Below are positions 31,329 through 38,302 of a stretch of 39,942 bases of DNA, one piece after another (the first letter of the stretch is position 1; each line of letters begins with the position of its first letter). The notes beneath the pieces were generated by a model. It saw nothing but the letters and a program-made list of their open reading frames with translations. It had not been told where the DNA came from and ran no database searches. Origin of the DNA: a virus; the IMG/VR virus record IMGVR_UViG_3300042006_000033, positions 1-39,942 of that record; one strand, written 5' to 3'. Position numbers and translations under genes: made by a program.

Positions 31329-31429
31329 AAAGATGACAACAAGGGGGTATTAATCAGAACATCACCAAAGTCTCCTTTGGATGATGTGGTGCGGTATTAC
31401 ACCCAATAGCTAACTCAGAGAATTAGCTA

Positions 31430-31492
31430 TCAGCCGCCATTCCACGAGCCGCGGTTAGGCATTGAGAGTTCGAATATTGCGTACTGAGCCAT
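31430..31492 (-). pseudogene. Truncated 20-codon ORF coupled to N
   Basis: GAGGTGAGC-ATG gives a good ribosome binding site that overlaps the end of gp24. The frame MAQYAIFELSMPNRGSWNGG stops after 20 codons. The GSWNG ending resembles the start of longer small proteins that follow N in related coliphages, so it may be a remnant. Downstream to 31330 there are only two inverted repeats (ATAGCTAA/TTAGCTAT at 31406-31430 and CCAAAG/CTTTGG around 31367-31382). Confidence 0.35.
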
Positions 31493-31494
31493 GC

Positions 31495-31749
31495 TCACCT
31501 CGCTGTTACGTTATTAGACTTACGATGACCAGCTGCGAAAAGCGCCACTTCCGGCAGACACACAGCTCCACCTTCAACTTCCTTCTGACGCGTTCCGGCA
31601 AGCGAAATGGCTCTTGAAACACGCTCACTACAGCCTTCCGACAGCCGTGAAAATGCACGGTCAATCTTTTTACAGTAGGCTTTAGCTTCTAACTTCTGAG
31701 CTGCTTTCATGGCGTTGTATGCAGCCATACGGCGTTGATTTCTGTTCAT
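31495..31749 (-). CDS. 24: Antiterminator N, P22 gp24 type C-terminal half
   Basis: N binds boxB RNA and, with host Nus factors, makes polymerase resistant to terminators in both early operons. 84 aa. The C-terminal half (RAISLAGTRQKEVEGGAVCL and LFAAGHRKSNNVTAR) is nearly that of P22 gp24. The N-terminal arginine-rich motif is different: MNRNQRRMAAYNAMKAAQKL instead of the P22 AKTRRHERRRKLA type. GAGGAAT precedes the ATG. The new RNA-binding end matches the unusual boxB sequences of this phage. Confidence 0.88.
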   Translation of the reverse strand: MNRNQRRMAAYNAMKAAQKLEAKAYCKKIDRAFSRLSEGCSERVSRAISLAGTRQKEVEGGAVCLPEVALFAAGHRKSNNVTAR

Positions 31750-31792
31750 GGGTATTCCTCAGTGAATGCTTTGGTGATTGGATGGCCGGTAC

Positions 31793-31838
31793 TGAACTCC
31801 GGCATGACTATCAGCAACCTAGTTGACACCGGAGTTTC
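31793..31838 (-). other. N-leader stem (possible RNase III site)
   Basis: AACTCCGG (31795-31802) pairs with CCGGAGTT (31829-31836), extendable past a one-base bulge. It lies between nutL and gene 24, where lambda has an RNase III-processed stem that controls N translation. The rest of the leader (31840-31990) has weaker repeats such as ACTGGGC/GCCCAGT but no gene. Confidence 0.45.
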
Positions 31839-31996
31839 ACCGGGGCGAAGGTTTCAGTTGCTTCTTGTTGGGCTATCACTGGGCTTTAGGGCTGCTTACT
31901 CAACATTTTTTCGCCCAGTAGTTGCACGATACCCATCAGGTCTTACACTTGCGCATCAGCCTGCGCATTCATCCAATCCCGAAGCACTTACTTCGG

Positions 31997-32031
31997 CCTG
32001 TGTATTCACAGGATTAAATTTTTAAAGAGCC
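31997..32031 (-). promoter_or_regulatory. nutL: nutL
   Basis: Read on the minus strand: boxA GGCTCTTTA (32023-32031), a 10 nt spacer, then boxB CCTGT-GAATAC-ACAGG (31997-32012). The boxA match and geometry equal those of nutR at 33592-33628. Confidence 0.8.
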
Positions 32032-32076
32032 CGAACTCAGTTCCTTGTTCGTGTTCAGCGTCCTGCTGATGACCAG

Positions 32077-32106
32077 AATATACAAGATAACAAACTTTCT
32101 TGTAAA
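32077..32106 (-). promoter_or_regulatory. PL: PL
   Basis: On the minus strand, TTTACA (32101-32106) and TATATT (32077-32082) have an 18 bp spacer. It is covered by the operator at 32090-32103 and followed by nutL and N. Confidence 0.75.
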
Positions 32107-32119
32107 CACATAAATTTGT
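32090..32119. promoter_or_regulatory. OL: OL operators
   Basis: Two 14 bp near-palindromes, ACAAACTTTCTTGT (32090-32103) and ACACATAAATTTGT (32106-32119), share ACA...TTGT/TTTGT ends with the OR sites ACAAATTAGTTTGT and ACAAGGTAGTTTGA. A further related but poorer sequence lies near 32131-32145. Confidence 0.6.
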
Positions 32120-32222
32120 ATTTTATTGTTTATATCTTGTTTGTTGTTGTATTTAAAGGTTATTTATTTTTGTAAAAGCTTCGTGCGATACTGCTGCGAG
32201 TGAAAATGAGCGAGGGATTGGT

Positions 32223-32426
32223 ATGAAAAGTGAAGATGAGTTCTTTGCGGAGCTTCATCCGCAGGTGGTGGAGGTGCTAGGAACGGCAGTTATGCAGGTA
32301 TTGGTAGAGCAGCGAGAGCCGTCAAGAGAGGCGCTGATAGAGATGATTCAGGTGCTATGGCAAGAGGATGATGTGGGCTTGGCTGTGGAGCTGGCTATCG
32401 ATGTGCTGTCGTTGCCAAAGGGGTAG
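32223..32426 (+). CDS. YmgB/AriR-like small regulator
   Basis: 67 aa, GAGGG 6 nt before the ATG, between PL and the CI gene and convergent with CI. The helical pattern EVLGTAVMQVLVE, a short loop, then EALIEMIQVLWQEDD and ELAIDVL matches the AriR/YmgB layout (E..LG.AV..L, then I..LI..L...D...LEIVL). Members affect acid resistance and biofilm in E. coli and are also found in prophages. In this place lambda has rex. Expression from the lysogen is plausible but the promoter was not identified. Confidence 0.55.
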   Translation: MKSEDEFFAELHPQVVEVLGTAVMQVLVEQREPSREALIEMIQVLWQEDDVGLAVELAIDVLSLPKG

Positions 32427-32539
32427 GGTTCTCGCTGGTGCAGTGCTGGCAGAAAATGGATGCTGCTAAGAACTGCATGCCATATAAAACAATAATATAC
32501 GCTTTCCGAGCGCTGGCGCAATAATAGGGATCGGCAGGC

Positions 32540-32565
32540 AAAGAAAACCCGGCGCGGTGGCCGGG
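32540..32565 (-). terminator. Terminator after the CI gene
   Basis: On the minus strand, CCCGGC-CACCGC-GCCGGG followed by TTTTCTTT, 10 nt past the repressor stop. The rest of 32427-32574 has no gene. Confidence 0.8.
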
Positions 32566-32574
32566 AATCAACAA

Positions 32575-33270
32575 TCAGTAATCCAGCACTGACCACCAGA
32601 ACACGCGCCCAATGATCTCTATTGCACTGAGCGGCTTATCCTCAGCCGGATACTCATCTGAGTTGTAGCTGCGAATGCTGACGGTATCAGGTCCAGTACG
32701 GTGAAGCATTTTTACGCGCTTCCACCCATCCTCGCTAATCGCGTAAATCTTCCCATCAACGATTTTTTTGTCTTCAGTGTTAATCGCCACTGTGGTGCCG
32801 TCAGGTATGTTTGGCTCCATGCTATTACCGCGAGCGGGGAAGCAGAGAATCCCATGTCCGTCTGTGCTGGCACCAATTCTGCGCAGGGTTGACTTGGAAA
32901 ATCGCAGCTTAAATCCATTGTAGTCATCTTCGTTATAGCTACCATCACCACACGCGAACTCAATATCCTTCAGAAATGGTACTTCCACTTCATCATCCCT
33001 CAGCGGAGTTTTGTTATCCCAAACCTCGACCGTGCCCCATTCCTTTTCAGGTGGAAGCTCATCCTGCCTAATGACACTTGATCGCCCGAGAAGATAAGCA
33101 ACATCGCAACCAAGAGCAGCAGCGAGCTCTGGAAGATATCGCGGACGTTGCGTTTTACCGTCCTCAAGTTGCTGAATGGCCTGCTGAGAAGTATTAGCCC
33201 TTACAGCCAGCTCTGCCTGAGTTAAGCCAAGCTCGGCCCTTCTGAGTTTGACCCTTTCTGAAATGCTCAT
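32575..33270 (-). CDS. cI: Prophage repressor CI (LexA-type, self-cleaving)
   Basis: Maintains lysogeny by binding OL and OR; inactivated by RecA-stimulated self-cleavage. From the ATG at 33270 (AAGAGG upstream) it is 231 aa. Residues 4-60 are an HTH_3 domain ([20 protein letters not shown]). The S24 peptidase domain has the likely cleavage site Cys107-Gly108 (IEFACGDGS), nucleophile Ser150 (ARGNSMEP) and a lysine near 187 (RVKML). The Cys-Gly site is like UmuD and some lambdoid repressors rather than the Ala-Gly of lambda CI. It corresponds to P22 c2 in position. Confidence 0.93.
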   Translation of the reverse strand: MSISERVKLRRAELGLTQAELAVRANTSQQAIQQLEDGKTQRPRYLPELAAALGCDVAYLLGRSSVIRQDELPPEKEWGTVEVWDNKTPLRDDEVEVPFLKDIEFACGDGSYNEDDYNGFKLRFSKSTLRRIGASTDGHGILCFPARGNSMEPNIPDGTTVAINTEDKKIVDGKIYAISEDGWKRVKMLHRTGPDTVSIRSYNSDEYPAEDKPLSAIEIIGRVFWWSVLDY

Positions 33271-33294
33271 AAAAACCTCTTGATTAATCCCTCC

Positions 33295-33323
33295 ATATTT
33301 ACAAGAAACACGGTATTTGACAA
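33295..33323 (-). promoter_or_regulatory. PRM: Candidate PRM
   Basis: On the minus strand, TTGTCA (33318-33323) and AAATAT (33295-33300) have 17 bp spacing, 24 bp before the CI start. The -10 is weak, as usual for a maintenance promoter that needs activation. Confidence 0.5.
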
Positions 33324-33346
33324 ACAAGGTAGTTTGACAATAAAAT
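33317..33346 (+). promoter_or_regulatory. PR: PR
   Basis: TTGACA (33317-33322), an 18 bp spacer and TAAAAT (33341-33346), 25 bp before cro. An operator occupies the spacer and another follows the -10. Confidence 0.75.
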
Positions 33347-33360
33347 ACAAATTAGTTTGT
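33324..33360. promoter_or_regulatory. OR: OR operators
   Basis: ACAAGGTAGTTTGA (33324-33337) and ACAAATTAGTTTGT (33347-33360) are 14 bp sites with shared TAGTTTG halves and centres 23 bp apart. A third, weaker site may be ACAAGAAACACGGT (33301-33314) over PRM. Confidence 0.65.
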
Positions 33361-33371
33361 AAGGAGGTTGT

Positions 33372-33584
33372 ATGGAAACATTATCTGACCGACTCAAACA
33401 GAAGCGAATTGAACTGAATCTCACCCAGACGCAACTGGCTGAGTTGTCAGGGACTAATCAGCAAACAGTCCAGCAAGTTGAATCAGGTAAAACTAAGCGA
33501 CCTCGATACATTGTTGAACTGGCGCAAGCCCTGAATTGTGACCCGCTCTGGTTGTTGTACGGGAACACCAAGAACGCAGCATAA
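33372..33584 (+). CDS. cro: Cro repressor
   Basis: 70 aa, preceded by AAGGAGG. A single HTH_3 domain (LNLTQTQLAELSGTNQQTVQ), followed by GKTKRPRYIVELAQALNCDP, closely parallels the N-terminal domain of the CI protein across the operator ([20 protein letters not shown]). The two recognise the same sites and probably share ancestry. It is transcribed from PR and turns down PRM and then the early promoters. Confidence 0.92.
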   Translation: METLSDRLKQKRIELNLTQTQLAELSGTNQQTVQQVESGKTKRPRYIVELAQALNCDPLWLLYGNTKNAA

Positions 33585-33591
33585 GCAGTAC

Positions 33592-33628
33592 CGCTCTTTA
33601 ATAATCTGCCTCCCTTGGAATACCAGGG
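33592..33628 (+). promoter_or_regulatory. nutR: nutR
   Basis: boxA CGCTCTTTA (33592-33600), an 11 nt spacer, then boxB CCCTTG-GAATAC-CAGGG (33612-33628; a bulge or mismatch at the fifth position). The GAATAC apex is identical to nutL. Confidence 0.8.
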
Positions 33629-33634
33629 AAACCA

Positions 33635-33652
33635 ACGCATCAAACGATGCGT
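33635..33652 (+). other. Hairpin after nutR
   Basis: Perfect ACGCATC-AAAC-GATGCGT stem between nutR and cII. There is no T run, so it may be part of a Rho-dependent tR1 region or a translational control element for cII. Confidence 0.45.
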
Positions 33653-33683
33653 AAACACTTATTAACTAAAGGAAGTATTACAA

Positions 33684-33983
33684 ATGGAAGAATCAATGTA
33701 TCGCAAGAAAGCAATGCAAATCGAATCAACATTGCTTAACAAGATTGCCGCGTTTGGTCAGTCGAAGCTTTCAAAGCTTATCGGTGTAGACGAAGCGCAG
33801 ATTTGCCGCATGAAGGTGGCAAAGGGAAGGGAGAAGAACAGCTTCTTCAAGACCATGAGCATGATGCTGGCGGTTCTGGAATACGGAATCGAAGACGAGG
33901 AAATGGCTGAGCTGACGAAGCGGCTGGCTAGTTACCTTGCAAAGGAAAAAGCCCCTAAGAACGGTGAATTCTTAGAGGCCTGA
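33684..33983 (+). CDS. cII: CII / P22 C1-type transcription activator
   Basis: Activates the establishment promoters for CI and Int and so decides for lysogeny; unstable unless CIII blocks FtsH. 99 aa. It begins like lambda CII (KAMQIESTLLNKIAAFGQSK versus RIESALLNKIAMLG), with the HTH LSKLIGVDEAQICRMK and the core MMLAVLEYGIEDEEMAEL, as in LLAVLEWGVVDDDMARL. The short polar tail is typical of the degradation signal. No TTGC-N6-TTGC box was found for PRE. Confidence 0.93.
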   Translation: MEESMYRKKAMQIESTLLNKIAAFGQSKLSKLIGVDEAQICRMKVAKGREKNSFFKTMSMMLAVLEYGIEDEEMAELTKRLASYLAKEKAPKNGEFLEA

Positions 33984-34019
33984 TAACACTGTGTTACGTC
34001 AATAACCACAGGAATCATT

Positions 34020-34166
34020 ATGGCAAAACCACTCAGTCCTTACCAGGACAAATTGCACAAAAACATACTACGTGATCGCTTCCTGTCCAGCTTCAAGCAG
34101 CCTGGTCGATTTCGGGCTGAGTTGGAGAAAGTGAAGCTGATGCAGAAGGAGAAAGGTCATGAGTAA
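34020..34166 (+). CDS. Small conserved protein (DUF2740-like)
   Basis: 48 aa: basic, with [15 protein letters not shown] and [16 protein letters not shown] recall this as a conserved small ORF between cII/c1 and the replication gene of P22-like phages (DUF2740). AGGAATC precedes the ATG, and the end overlaps gene 18 by 8 nt. The function is unknown. Confidence 0.75.
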   Translation: MAKPLSPYQDKLHKNILRDRFLSSFKQPGRFRAELEKVKLMQKEKGHE

Positions 34167-34965
34167 TCTCGCAACCGTAACACCTATAAAGCCTCACCTG
34201 GAGGTTGTGGAGCATCGCGTGGCAGATACCGAAGATGGCTTCATGCGCGTTGCTAACGAGCTTACAGACAGCTTACTGATGGCTGATTTAACCGCCCGGC
34301 AGTTGAAGGTAATGCTCGCTATCATGCGCAAGACATACGGATTTAATAAGCCAATGGACAGGCTCACAAACACGCAGATAGCAGCAATGACCGGTATTCA
34401 CCACACGCATATCTGCACCGCAAAACGTCAGCTGATTGAGCGCAAGTTTCTCATTGCAGACGGCGTGAGAATTGGAGTTAACAAGGTAGTCTCACAGTGG
34501 ATTAGCCAAGACAGCTTAACATTAGCTAAGACTGCTAATACAACATTAGCCAAGTCAGCTAATGGGTATAAGCCAACTCAGCTAAACACAAAAGACAATA
34601 TTCAAAAGACAATAAATACAAATACCCCCTTACCCCCTAAAGGGGGATGCGATGAAGTTTCTAAACCTGAAAAGCGAAAGGCCGTTCGCATCAACTACAA
34701 CGAGTATCTCGAAGCCTACAACGAAATCGTGGGCGACAGATTGCCTCACGCTGTAGAAGCCAACGCGGAACGTCAACGCAAACTCAAGAAGCTGATTAAC
34801 TCTCTCGCTACCAAAAACATCGACGGCTACCGGGCATACGTGAAAGCGTTCATGACCGCAGCAAGGCCATTCCATTTCGGTGATAACGACCGTGGCTGGG
34901 TGGCGACGTTTGATTACCTGCTGCAGCCGAAAGTATTAACCGCAATTCGTGAGGGAACACTATGA
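34159..34965 (+). CDS. 18: Replication initiator, P22 gp18 / lambda O type
   Basis: Binds the iterons located inside its own gene and recruits the helicase. 268 aa. The N-terminal domain (about 25-110) is the winged-helix O-type domain: [38 protein letters not shown] and [12 protein letters not shown] low-complexity middle encoded by the iterons ([15 protein letters not shown]) is followed by a C-terminal domain (about 175-268) ending [18 protein letters not shown]. It ends in an ATGA overlap with the helicase gene. Confidence 0.93.
   Translation: MSNLATVTPIKPHLEVVEHRVADTEDGFMRVANELTDSLLMADLTARQLKVMLAIMRKTYGFNKPMDRLTNTQIAAMTGIHHTHICTAKRQLIERKFLIADGVRIGVNKVVSQWISQDSLTLAKTANTTLAKSANGYKPTQLNTKDNIQKTINTNTPLPPKGGCDEVSKPEKRKAVRINYNEYLEAYNEIVGDRLPHAVEANAERQRKLKKLINSLATKNIDGYRAYVKAFMTAARPFHFGDNDRGWVATFDYLLQPKVLTAIREGTL
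34501..34625 (+). other. ori: Replication origin: four iterons and AT-rich region
   Basis: Four 19 bp quasi-palindromic repeats with consensus ATTAGCYAAGNCWGCTAAT lie at 34501-34519, 34521-34539, 34545-34563 and 34568-34586. They are followed by a purine/AT-rich stretch (34587-34620) suited to unwinding. This is the lambda-ori layout, within the initiator gene. Confidence 0.85.
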
Positions 34966-36335
34966 GACAGGATATCGAGGCCAGCGTTATCGGCGGACTA
35001 CTCCTGGGTGGATTAACGCCTGCAGCCGGAGACGTTCTGGCAACTCTGGAACCGGAAGCATTCTCCATTCCGCTGTACCGGAAAGCCTTTGAGGTGATCT
35101 GCAAGCAAGCGCGTAACCGTAACCTGATTGACGCTCTGATGGTCGCTGAGGAATGCGGTGATGAGCATGCTACCGATGTGATGATGACTGCCAGGTCATG
35201 CCCAAGCGCTGCCAACCTGAAAGGCTATGCCAGCATGGTTGCTGATAACTACCATCGCCGCCTGGTGCTGAATCTGATTAGCGAAATGCGTGACCCCATC
35301 GAGAATGGAACTATCGACACTTCAGGTCAGGCTATGGACGAACTGGTAAAGCGTCTGTCAGCCATCAGGAAGCCGCGTGACGAGATTAAACCTGTTCACC
35401 TTGGCGATATCATCACCGACTACACAGAAACGCTTGATAAGCGCCTGCGCAACGGTGAGGAGTCAGACAACCTGAAGACCGGTATCGACGAGCTTGATGC
35501 AATCCTTGGTGGCATCAACGCAGAAGACCTGATCATCGTTGCAGCCCGTCCAGGCATGGGTAAAACGGAGTTCTCTCTTAAGCTGGCAGAAAGCGTGGCA
35601 AGCCGGACTCTGCCTAACTCAGAGAAAAAACGTGGAGTGCTGATTTTCTCAATGGAGATGAGCGCATTGCAGATTGCAGAGCGAAGCATTGCCGGTGCCG
35701 GGATGATGTCGGTTAGCTCTCTGAGAAACCCAACGCGCATGAACGACGAGGCATGGGGGAGGGTAGCCGAAGGCATGAAACGCCTGGCTGGTCTTGATGT
35801 GTGGGTTGTCGATGCATGCCGCCTTACGGTTGAGGAAATCAGGGCAATCGCAGAACGCCTGAAGCAGGAAAATCCGCATCTGTCGCTCATCATGGCTGAC
35901 TATCTTGGCCTCATCCAGAAGCCGAAGGCAGAACGAAACGACCTGGCTATTGCTCACATCTCCGGAAGCCTAAAGGCCATGGCGAAGGAACTTAAAACTC
36001 CGGTCGTATCGCTCAGTCAGTTATCACGTGAAGTCGAGAAACGCCCCAACAAACGCCCAACCAACGCAGACCTGCGCGACTCAGGCAGTATCGAACAGGA
36101 TGCAGACTCAATCATCATGCTGTATCGCGAGGCTGTGTATGACGAAAACAGCCCGGCCGCACCTTTTGCAGAAATCATCGTGACAAAAAACCGCTTCGGC
36201 TCCCTAGGAACTGTGTATCAGGGATTCCGAAATGGTCACTTTGTTGGCTGCGACCAGACTGAGGCCAGAGCTAAATGCACAGCTGCCAGTCAGCCTCAAC
36301 AGAAGGGGCGACGATATTCAGGAGCCGATGTATGA
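34962..36335 (+). CDS. 12: Replicative DNA helicase, DnaB type (P22 gp12)
   Basis: Hexameric 5'-3' helicase; P22-type phages bring their own helicase instead of a lambda P loader. 457 aa against 458 in P22. The N-terminal DnaB domain ([17 protein letters not shown]) is followed by a RecA-like core with Walker [10 protein letters not shown] (about 196-204), [17 protein letters not shown], Walker [13 protein letters not shown] and [20 protein letters not shown], ending with [17 protein letters not shown]. All DnaB motifs are present. Confidence 0.96.
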   Translation: MRQDIEASVIGGLLLGGLTPAAGDVLATLEPEAFSIPLYRKAFEVICKQARNRNLIDALMVAEECGDEHATDVMMTARSCPSAANLKGYASMVADNYHRRLVLNLISEMRDPIENGTIDTSGQAMDELVKRLSAIRKPRDEIKPVHLGDIITDYTETLDKRLRNGEESDNLKTGIDELDAILGGINAEDLIIVAARPGMGKTEFSLKLAESVASRTLPNSEKKRGVLIFSMEMSALQIAERSIAGAGMMSVSSLRNPTRMNDEAWGRVAEGMKRLAGLDVWVVDACRLTVEEIRAIAERLKQENPHLSLIMADYLGLIQKPKAERNDLAIAHISGSLKAMAKELKTPVVSLSQLSREVEKRPNKRPTNADLRDSGSIEQDADSIIMLYREAVYDENSPAAPFAEIIVTKNRFGSLGTVYQGFRNGHFVGCDQTEARAKCTAASQPQQKGRRYSGADV

Positions 36336-36781
36336 ACACACGAGACAAAATACTCAACCACCTTGAAACAAACATTCCCGCCTCAGCAGCACAGTTATCA
36401 AAACTCTTCGGATGCCACAAATCACACATCAATCTCTTAATTCGCGACCTCGTTGCAGATGGTCAGGTTGAGATTGAGCGCATCAGTAACAGCGTGAAGT
36501 ATTACCGGCTGGCGGTACTTCATCACGAGCGCACTGAAGCTGTCATGCGCTATCTGGATGAGCACGAAACCGGAATGGCAGTTGAAATTTCAACCGCAAC
36601 AGGAATCGACAAACGCCTGGTAACGAAGATGCTCAAGCACCTTCATGAAAACGGTGAACTGCATCGTGACTGGTGCCACAAGAATGCATGGGTATACAGC
36701 AAGAAGCCAGTGTTTAACTTCGGCTGCGCTAATCCATTAACTGATTTATTCAACAAGGCATTGAGAGAGGTGAGGGCATGA
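36332..36781 (+). CDS. Winged-helix DNA-binding protein
   Basis: 149 aa from the ATG at 36332, overlapping the helicase stop (ATGA). Two consecutive winged-helix/MarR-like units: residues about 4-60 ([20 protein letters not shown]...[19 protein letters not shown]) and about 65-125 ([20 protein letters not shown]...[18 protein letters not shown]). The two halves look like an internal duplication. It sits where lambda P or ren genes lie. Its target is unknown. Confidence 0.75.
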   Translation: MNTRDKILNHLETNIPASAAQLSKLFGCHKSHINLLIRDLVADGQVEIERISNSVKYYRLAVLHHERTEAVMRYLDEHETGMAVEISTATGIDKRLVTKMLKHLHENGELHRDWCHKNAWVYSKKPVFNFGCANPLTDLFNKALREVRA

Positions 36782-36849
36782 GTTTTTTTCTTGTAGTTAT
36801 AGGAATAATCATCTTAGTAGCAATCGTCTTTTATTCTCACCCCAACTAA
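36778..36849 (+). CDS. Tiny membrane peptide
   Basis: 23 aa: [20 protein letters not shown], then HPN. It is almost entirely one membrane helix. It is coupled to the previous gene by ATGA with GAGGTGAGG just upstream, so translation is likely. It resembles other one-helix peptides of lambdoid nin regions in type, not in sequence. Confidence 0.5.
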   Translation: MSFFLVVIGIIILVAIVFYSHPN

Positions 36850-36877
36850 CACCCCAGCACTCTGATGGAGAGGAATG

Positions 36878-37063
36878 ATGAGCAACCCTAAATTTCCAGA
36901 GCTTCCAGTTGAAGTCCAAGTAGCACTGATTAACTCTGCAACACACCTGGCCTGCACAAAAATTCAGGCGGTAGGTTCTCGATTCAATGAGAATAAGGAC
37001 TGGTTTCAAAAGGAGTATCAAAAAATATGCGATACCCTTTACACCGAAAATCGCGGACGCTAA
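36878..37063 (+). CDS. Small hypothetical protein
   Basis: 61 aa, starting at the second of two adjacent ATGs (36878), which is better spaced from GGAGAGG. It is soluble and helical (ELPVEVQVALINSATHLACT; DWFQKEYQKICDTLY). The same leader sequence TGGAGAGGAAT precedes the next gene, hinting at duplicated gene starts. No family is recognised. Confidence 0.6.
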   Translation: MSNPKFPELPVEVQVALINSATHLACTKIQAVGSRFNENKDWFQKEYQKICDTLYTENRGR

Positions 37064-37090
37064 CACCAAATCCCACTAATGGAGAGGAAT

Positions 37091-37354
37091 ATGGACGAAT
37101 CACGAAAGCAGTTTGAGGAGTGGATGACAGACATGGGTAAGCATCCGCTAGCGATTGAGAAGGTTGATGGGAATTACATTCTTGCATCTGCAAGAACGCA
37201 ATGGGAAGCATGGAAGGCCAGTCGCGAAGCTATCGAGATAAAGCTTCCGACAGAAAACGAGCTTCACCAAAAGGTATGTAGCGAATGCGCTAGTGAGAGC
37301 CTGGAAATGGTTGAGCAAGCCGTCCGCGCCGCTGGAATCAAAGTGAAGGAGTGA
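37091..37354 (+). CDS. Small protein with WEAWKASR motif
   Basis: 87 aa from the ATG at 37091 (GGAGAGGAAT upstream). It begins ESRKQFEEWMTDMG and contains TQWEAWKASREAIEIKLP, a motif shared by many accessory proteins of lambdoid phages, where it forms a helical N-terminal module. The C-terminal part has CSECASESLEMVEQAVRAAG. The function is unknown. Confidence 0.65.
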   Translation: MDESRKQFEEWMTDMGKHPLAIEKVDGNYILASARTQWEAWKASREAIEIKLPTENELHQKVCSECASESLEMVEQAVRAAGIKVKE

Positions 37355-37356
37355 GT

Positions 37357-37509
37357 ATGAGCGGAATAATCACTGGCATAGCTGCAGGCATATGCGCTGG
37401 CTCGGCAGTATCCGCAATCCTTTGGGATGAAAAGTGGAATCTGCGGACATTTATCAAATATCAGGTAGCGGCCTTAGGCATCGTAGCTGCCATCTACATT
37501 CTGAGGTGA
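37357..37509 (+). CDS. Small two-span membrane protein
   Basis: 50 aa, with two hydrophobic segments (IITGIAAGICAGSAVSAIL and VAALGIVAAIYIL) separated by a charged loop (WDEKWNLRTFIKYQ). AAGGAGTGAGT before the ATG supports translation. A Gly/Ala small-residue pattern in the first helix would allow tight packing. No family is recognised. Confidence 0.6.
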   Translation: MSGIITGIAAGICAGSAVSAILWDEKWNLRTFIKYQVAALGIVAAIYILR

Positions 37510-37511
37510 GT

Positions 37512-37721
37512 ATGAGCGATACAGTAAACGGAATGTGTTCAGATGCGCCGAGAGCTAAAAACTGTTGGTGCGGAGAACCTCCAACCATATTCAACATGAA
37601 AAGCTTCTGTCACATTTTCTGCAATGGCCACGATACAGTGGCAGCAGCAAACTACCGCAGCGCAGTAACTGAATGGAACGAGAAGATGAGCCATGAAACA
37701 AACAATCTTCCTTCGAAGTAA
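37512..37721 (+). CDS. Lar-like zinc-ribbon protein
   Basis: 69 aa. CWCGEPPTIF, then HIFCNGHDTVAAANYRSAVTEWNE, follows the Lar/Ea pattern (CxxCG, C..C, A...WN). Lar-family proteins relieve type I restriction in Rac prophage, and many phage relatives are of unknown function. Here one cysteine of the second pair seems replaced (FCNGH), so zinc binding may use His. It overlaps ninB by 29 nt. Confidence 0.6.
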   Translation: MSDTVNGMCSDAPRAKNCWCGEPPTIFNMKSFCHIFCNGHDTVAAANYRSAVTEWNEKMSHETNNLPSK

Positions 37722-38103
37722 GCAGCAGCAGCAGTCAGCAATAAACACCATCCTCGCATCACCTCTCGACAACGACCGACCAATCACCATCCGAATCTCT
37801 GACTACAAGCGAAACATTGACCAGAACGCGCGTTTTCACGCGATGCTGGGTGATATCGCTCGTCAGGTCACATGGTGCGGAAAGCAACTCAAGCCTGAGC
37901 AGTGGAAGGTATTGCTGATTAGCGGTCATGCGGTCGCTACGAAGCAGGAGGCTGAAGTCGTACCAGGGTTAGAGGGTGAGTACGTCAACATCAGGGAAAG
38001 CAGCGCAGAGATGAGCGTAGGACGTATGGCGAGCCTCATAGAGTACACGATGGCTTGGGCGACCGGTCAGAACGTCAGATTTACTGACAGGAGGTATGAG
38101 TGA
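37693..38103 (+). CDS. ninB: NinB / Orf recombination mediator
   Basis: Homologue of lambda Orf, which substitutes for RecFOR by loading a recombinase onto SSB-coated DNA. 136 aa. Recognisable by PITIRISDYKRNIDQNARFH, MLGDIARQVTWCGKQLKPEQWK and ESSAEMSVGRMASLIEYTMA. It heads the nin region as in P22 and lambda. Confidence 0.92.
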   Translation: MKQTIFLRSKQQQQSAINTILASPLDNDRPITIRISDYKRNIDQNARFHAMLGDIARQVTWCGKQLKPEQWKVLLISGHAVATKQEAEVVPGLEGEYVNIRESSAEMSVGRMASLIEYTMAWATGQNVRFTDRRYE

Positions 38104-38300
38104 AGCGAACGTACTTCTACCACCCACCAATGACAACAGACGAAGCCAACCAACTAATCACTCTCTACCACTCCCGAAACGTACAAACAACCAAGCACCT
38201 TAGCGCTGACCCACGCCTATGGGTAGTGGGAGCCTTGTTGCCAGAGTACGCCAGCGAGCCAAAGGGTAGGAGTCAGTTTCAGCAACGAATCTGGAGTTAA
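38100..38300 (+). CDS. Nin-region protein of unknown function, GTG start
   Basis: 66 aa beginning at GTG (38100) with GGAGG 7 nt upstream. It overlaps the ninB stop as GTGA. FYHPPMTTDEANQLITLYHS and HLSADPRLWVVGALLPEYA suggest a compact alpha/beta protein. I do not recognise the family. Confidence 0.65.
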   Translation: MKRTYFYHPPMTTDEANQLITLYHSRNVQTTKHLSADPRLWVVGALLPEYASEPKGRSQFQQRIWS

Positions 38301-38302
38301 TT

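Noticed and set aside
31133-31336. Plus-strand 67-codon frame opposite the gene after N
   Set aside because: Antisense to a gene with a strong GGAGGAAAT site; no supporting signals.
33684-33760. PRE promoter (TTGC-N6-TTGC) within cII
   Set aside because: Three GCAA tetramers occur near 33706-33722, but none has the required 6 bp spacing.
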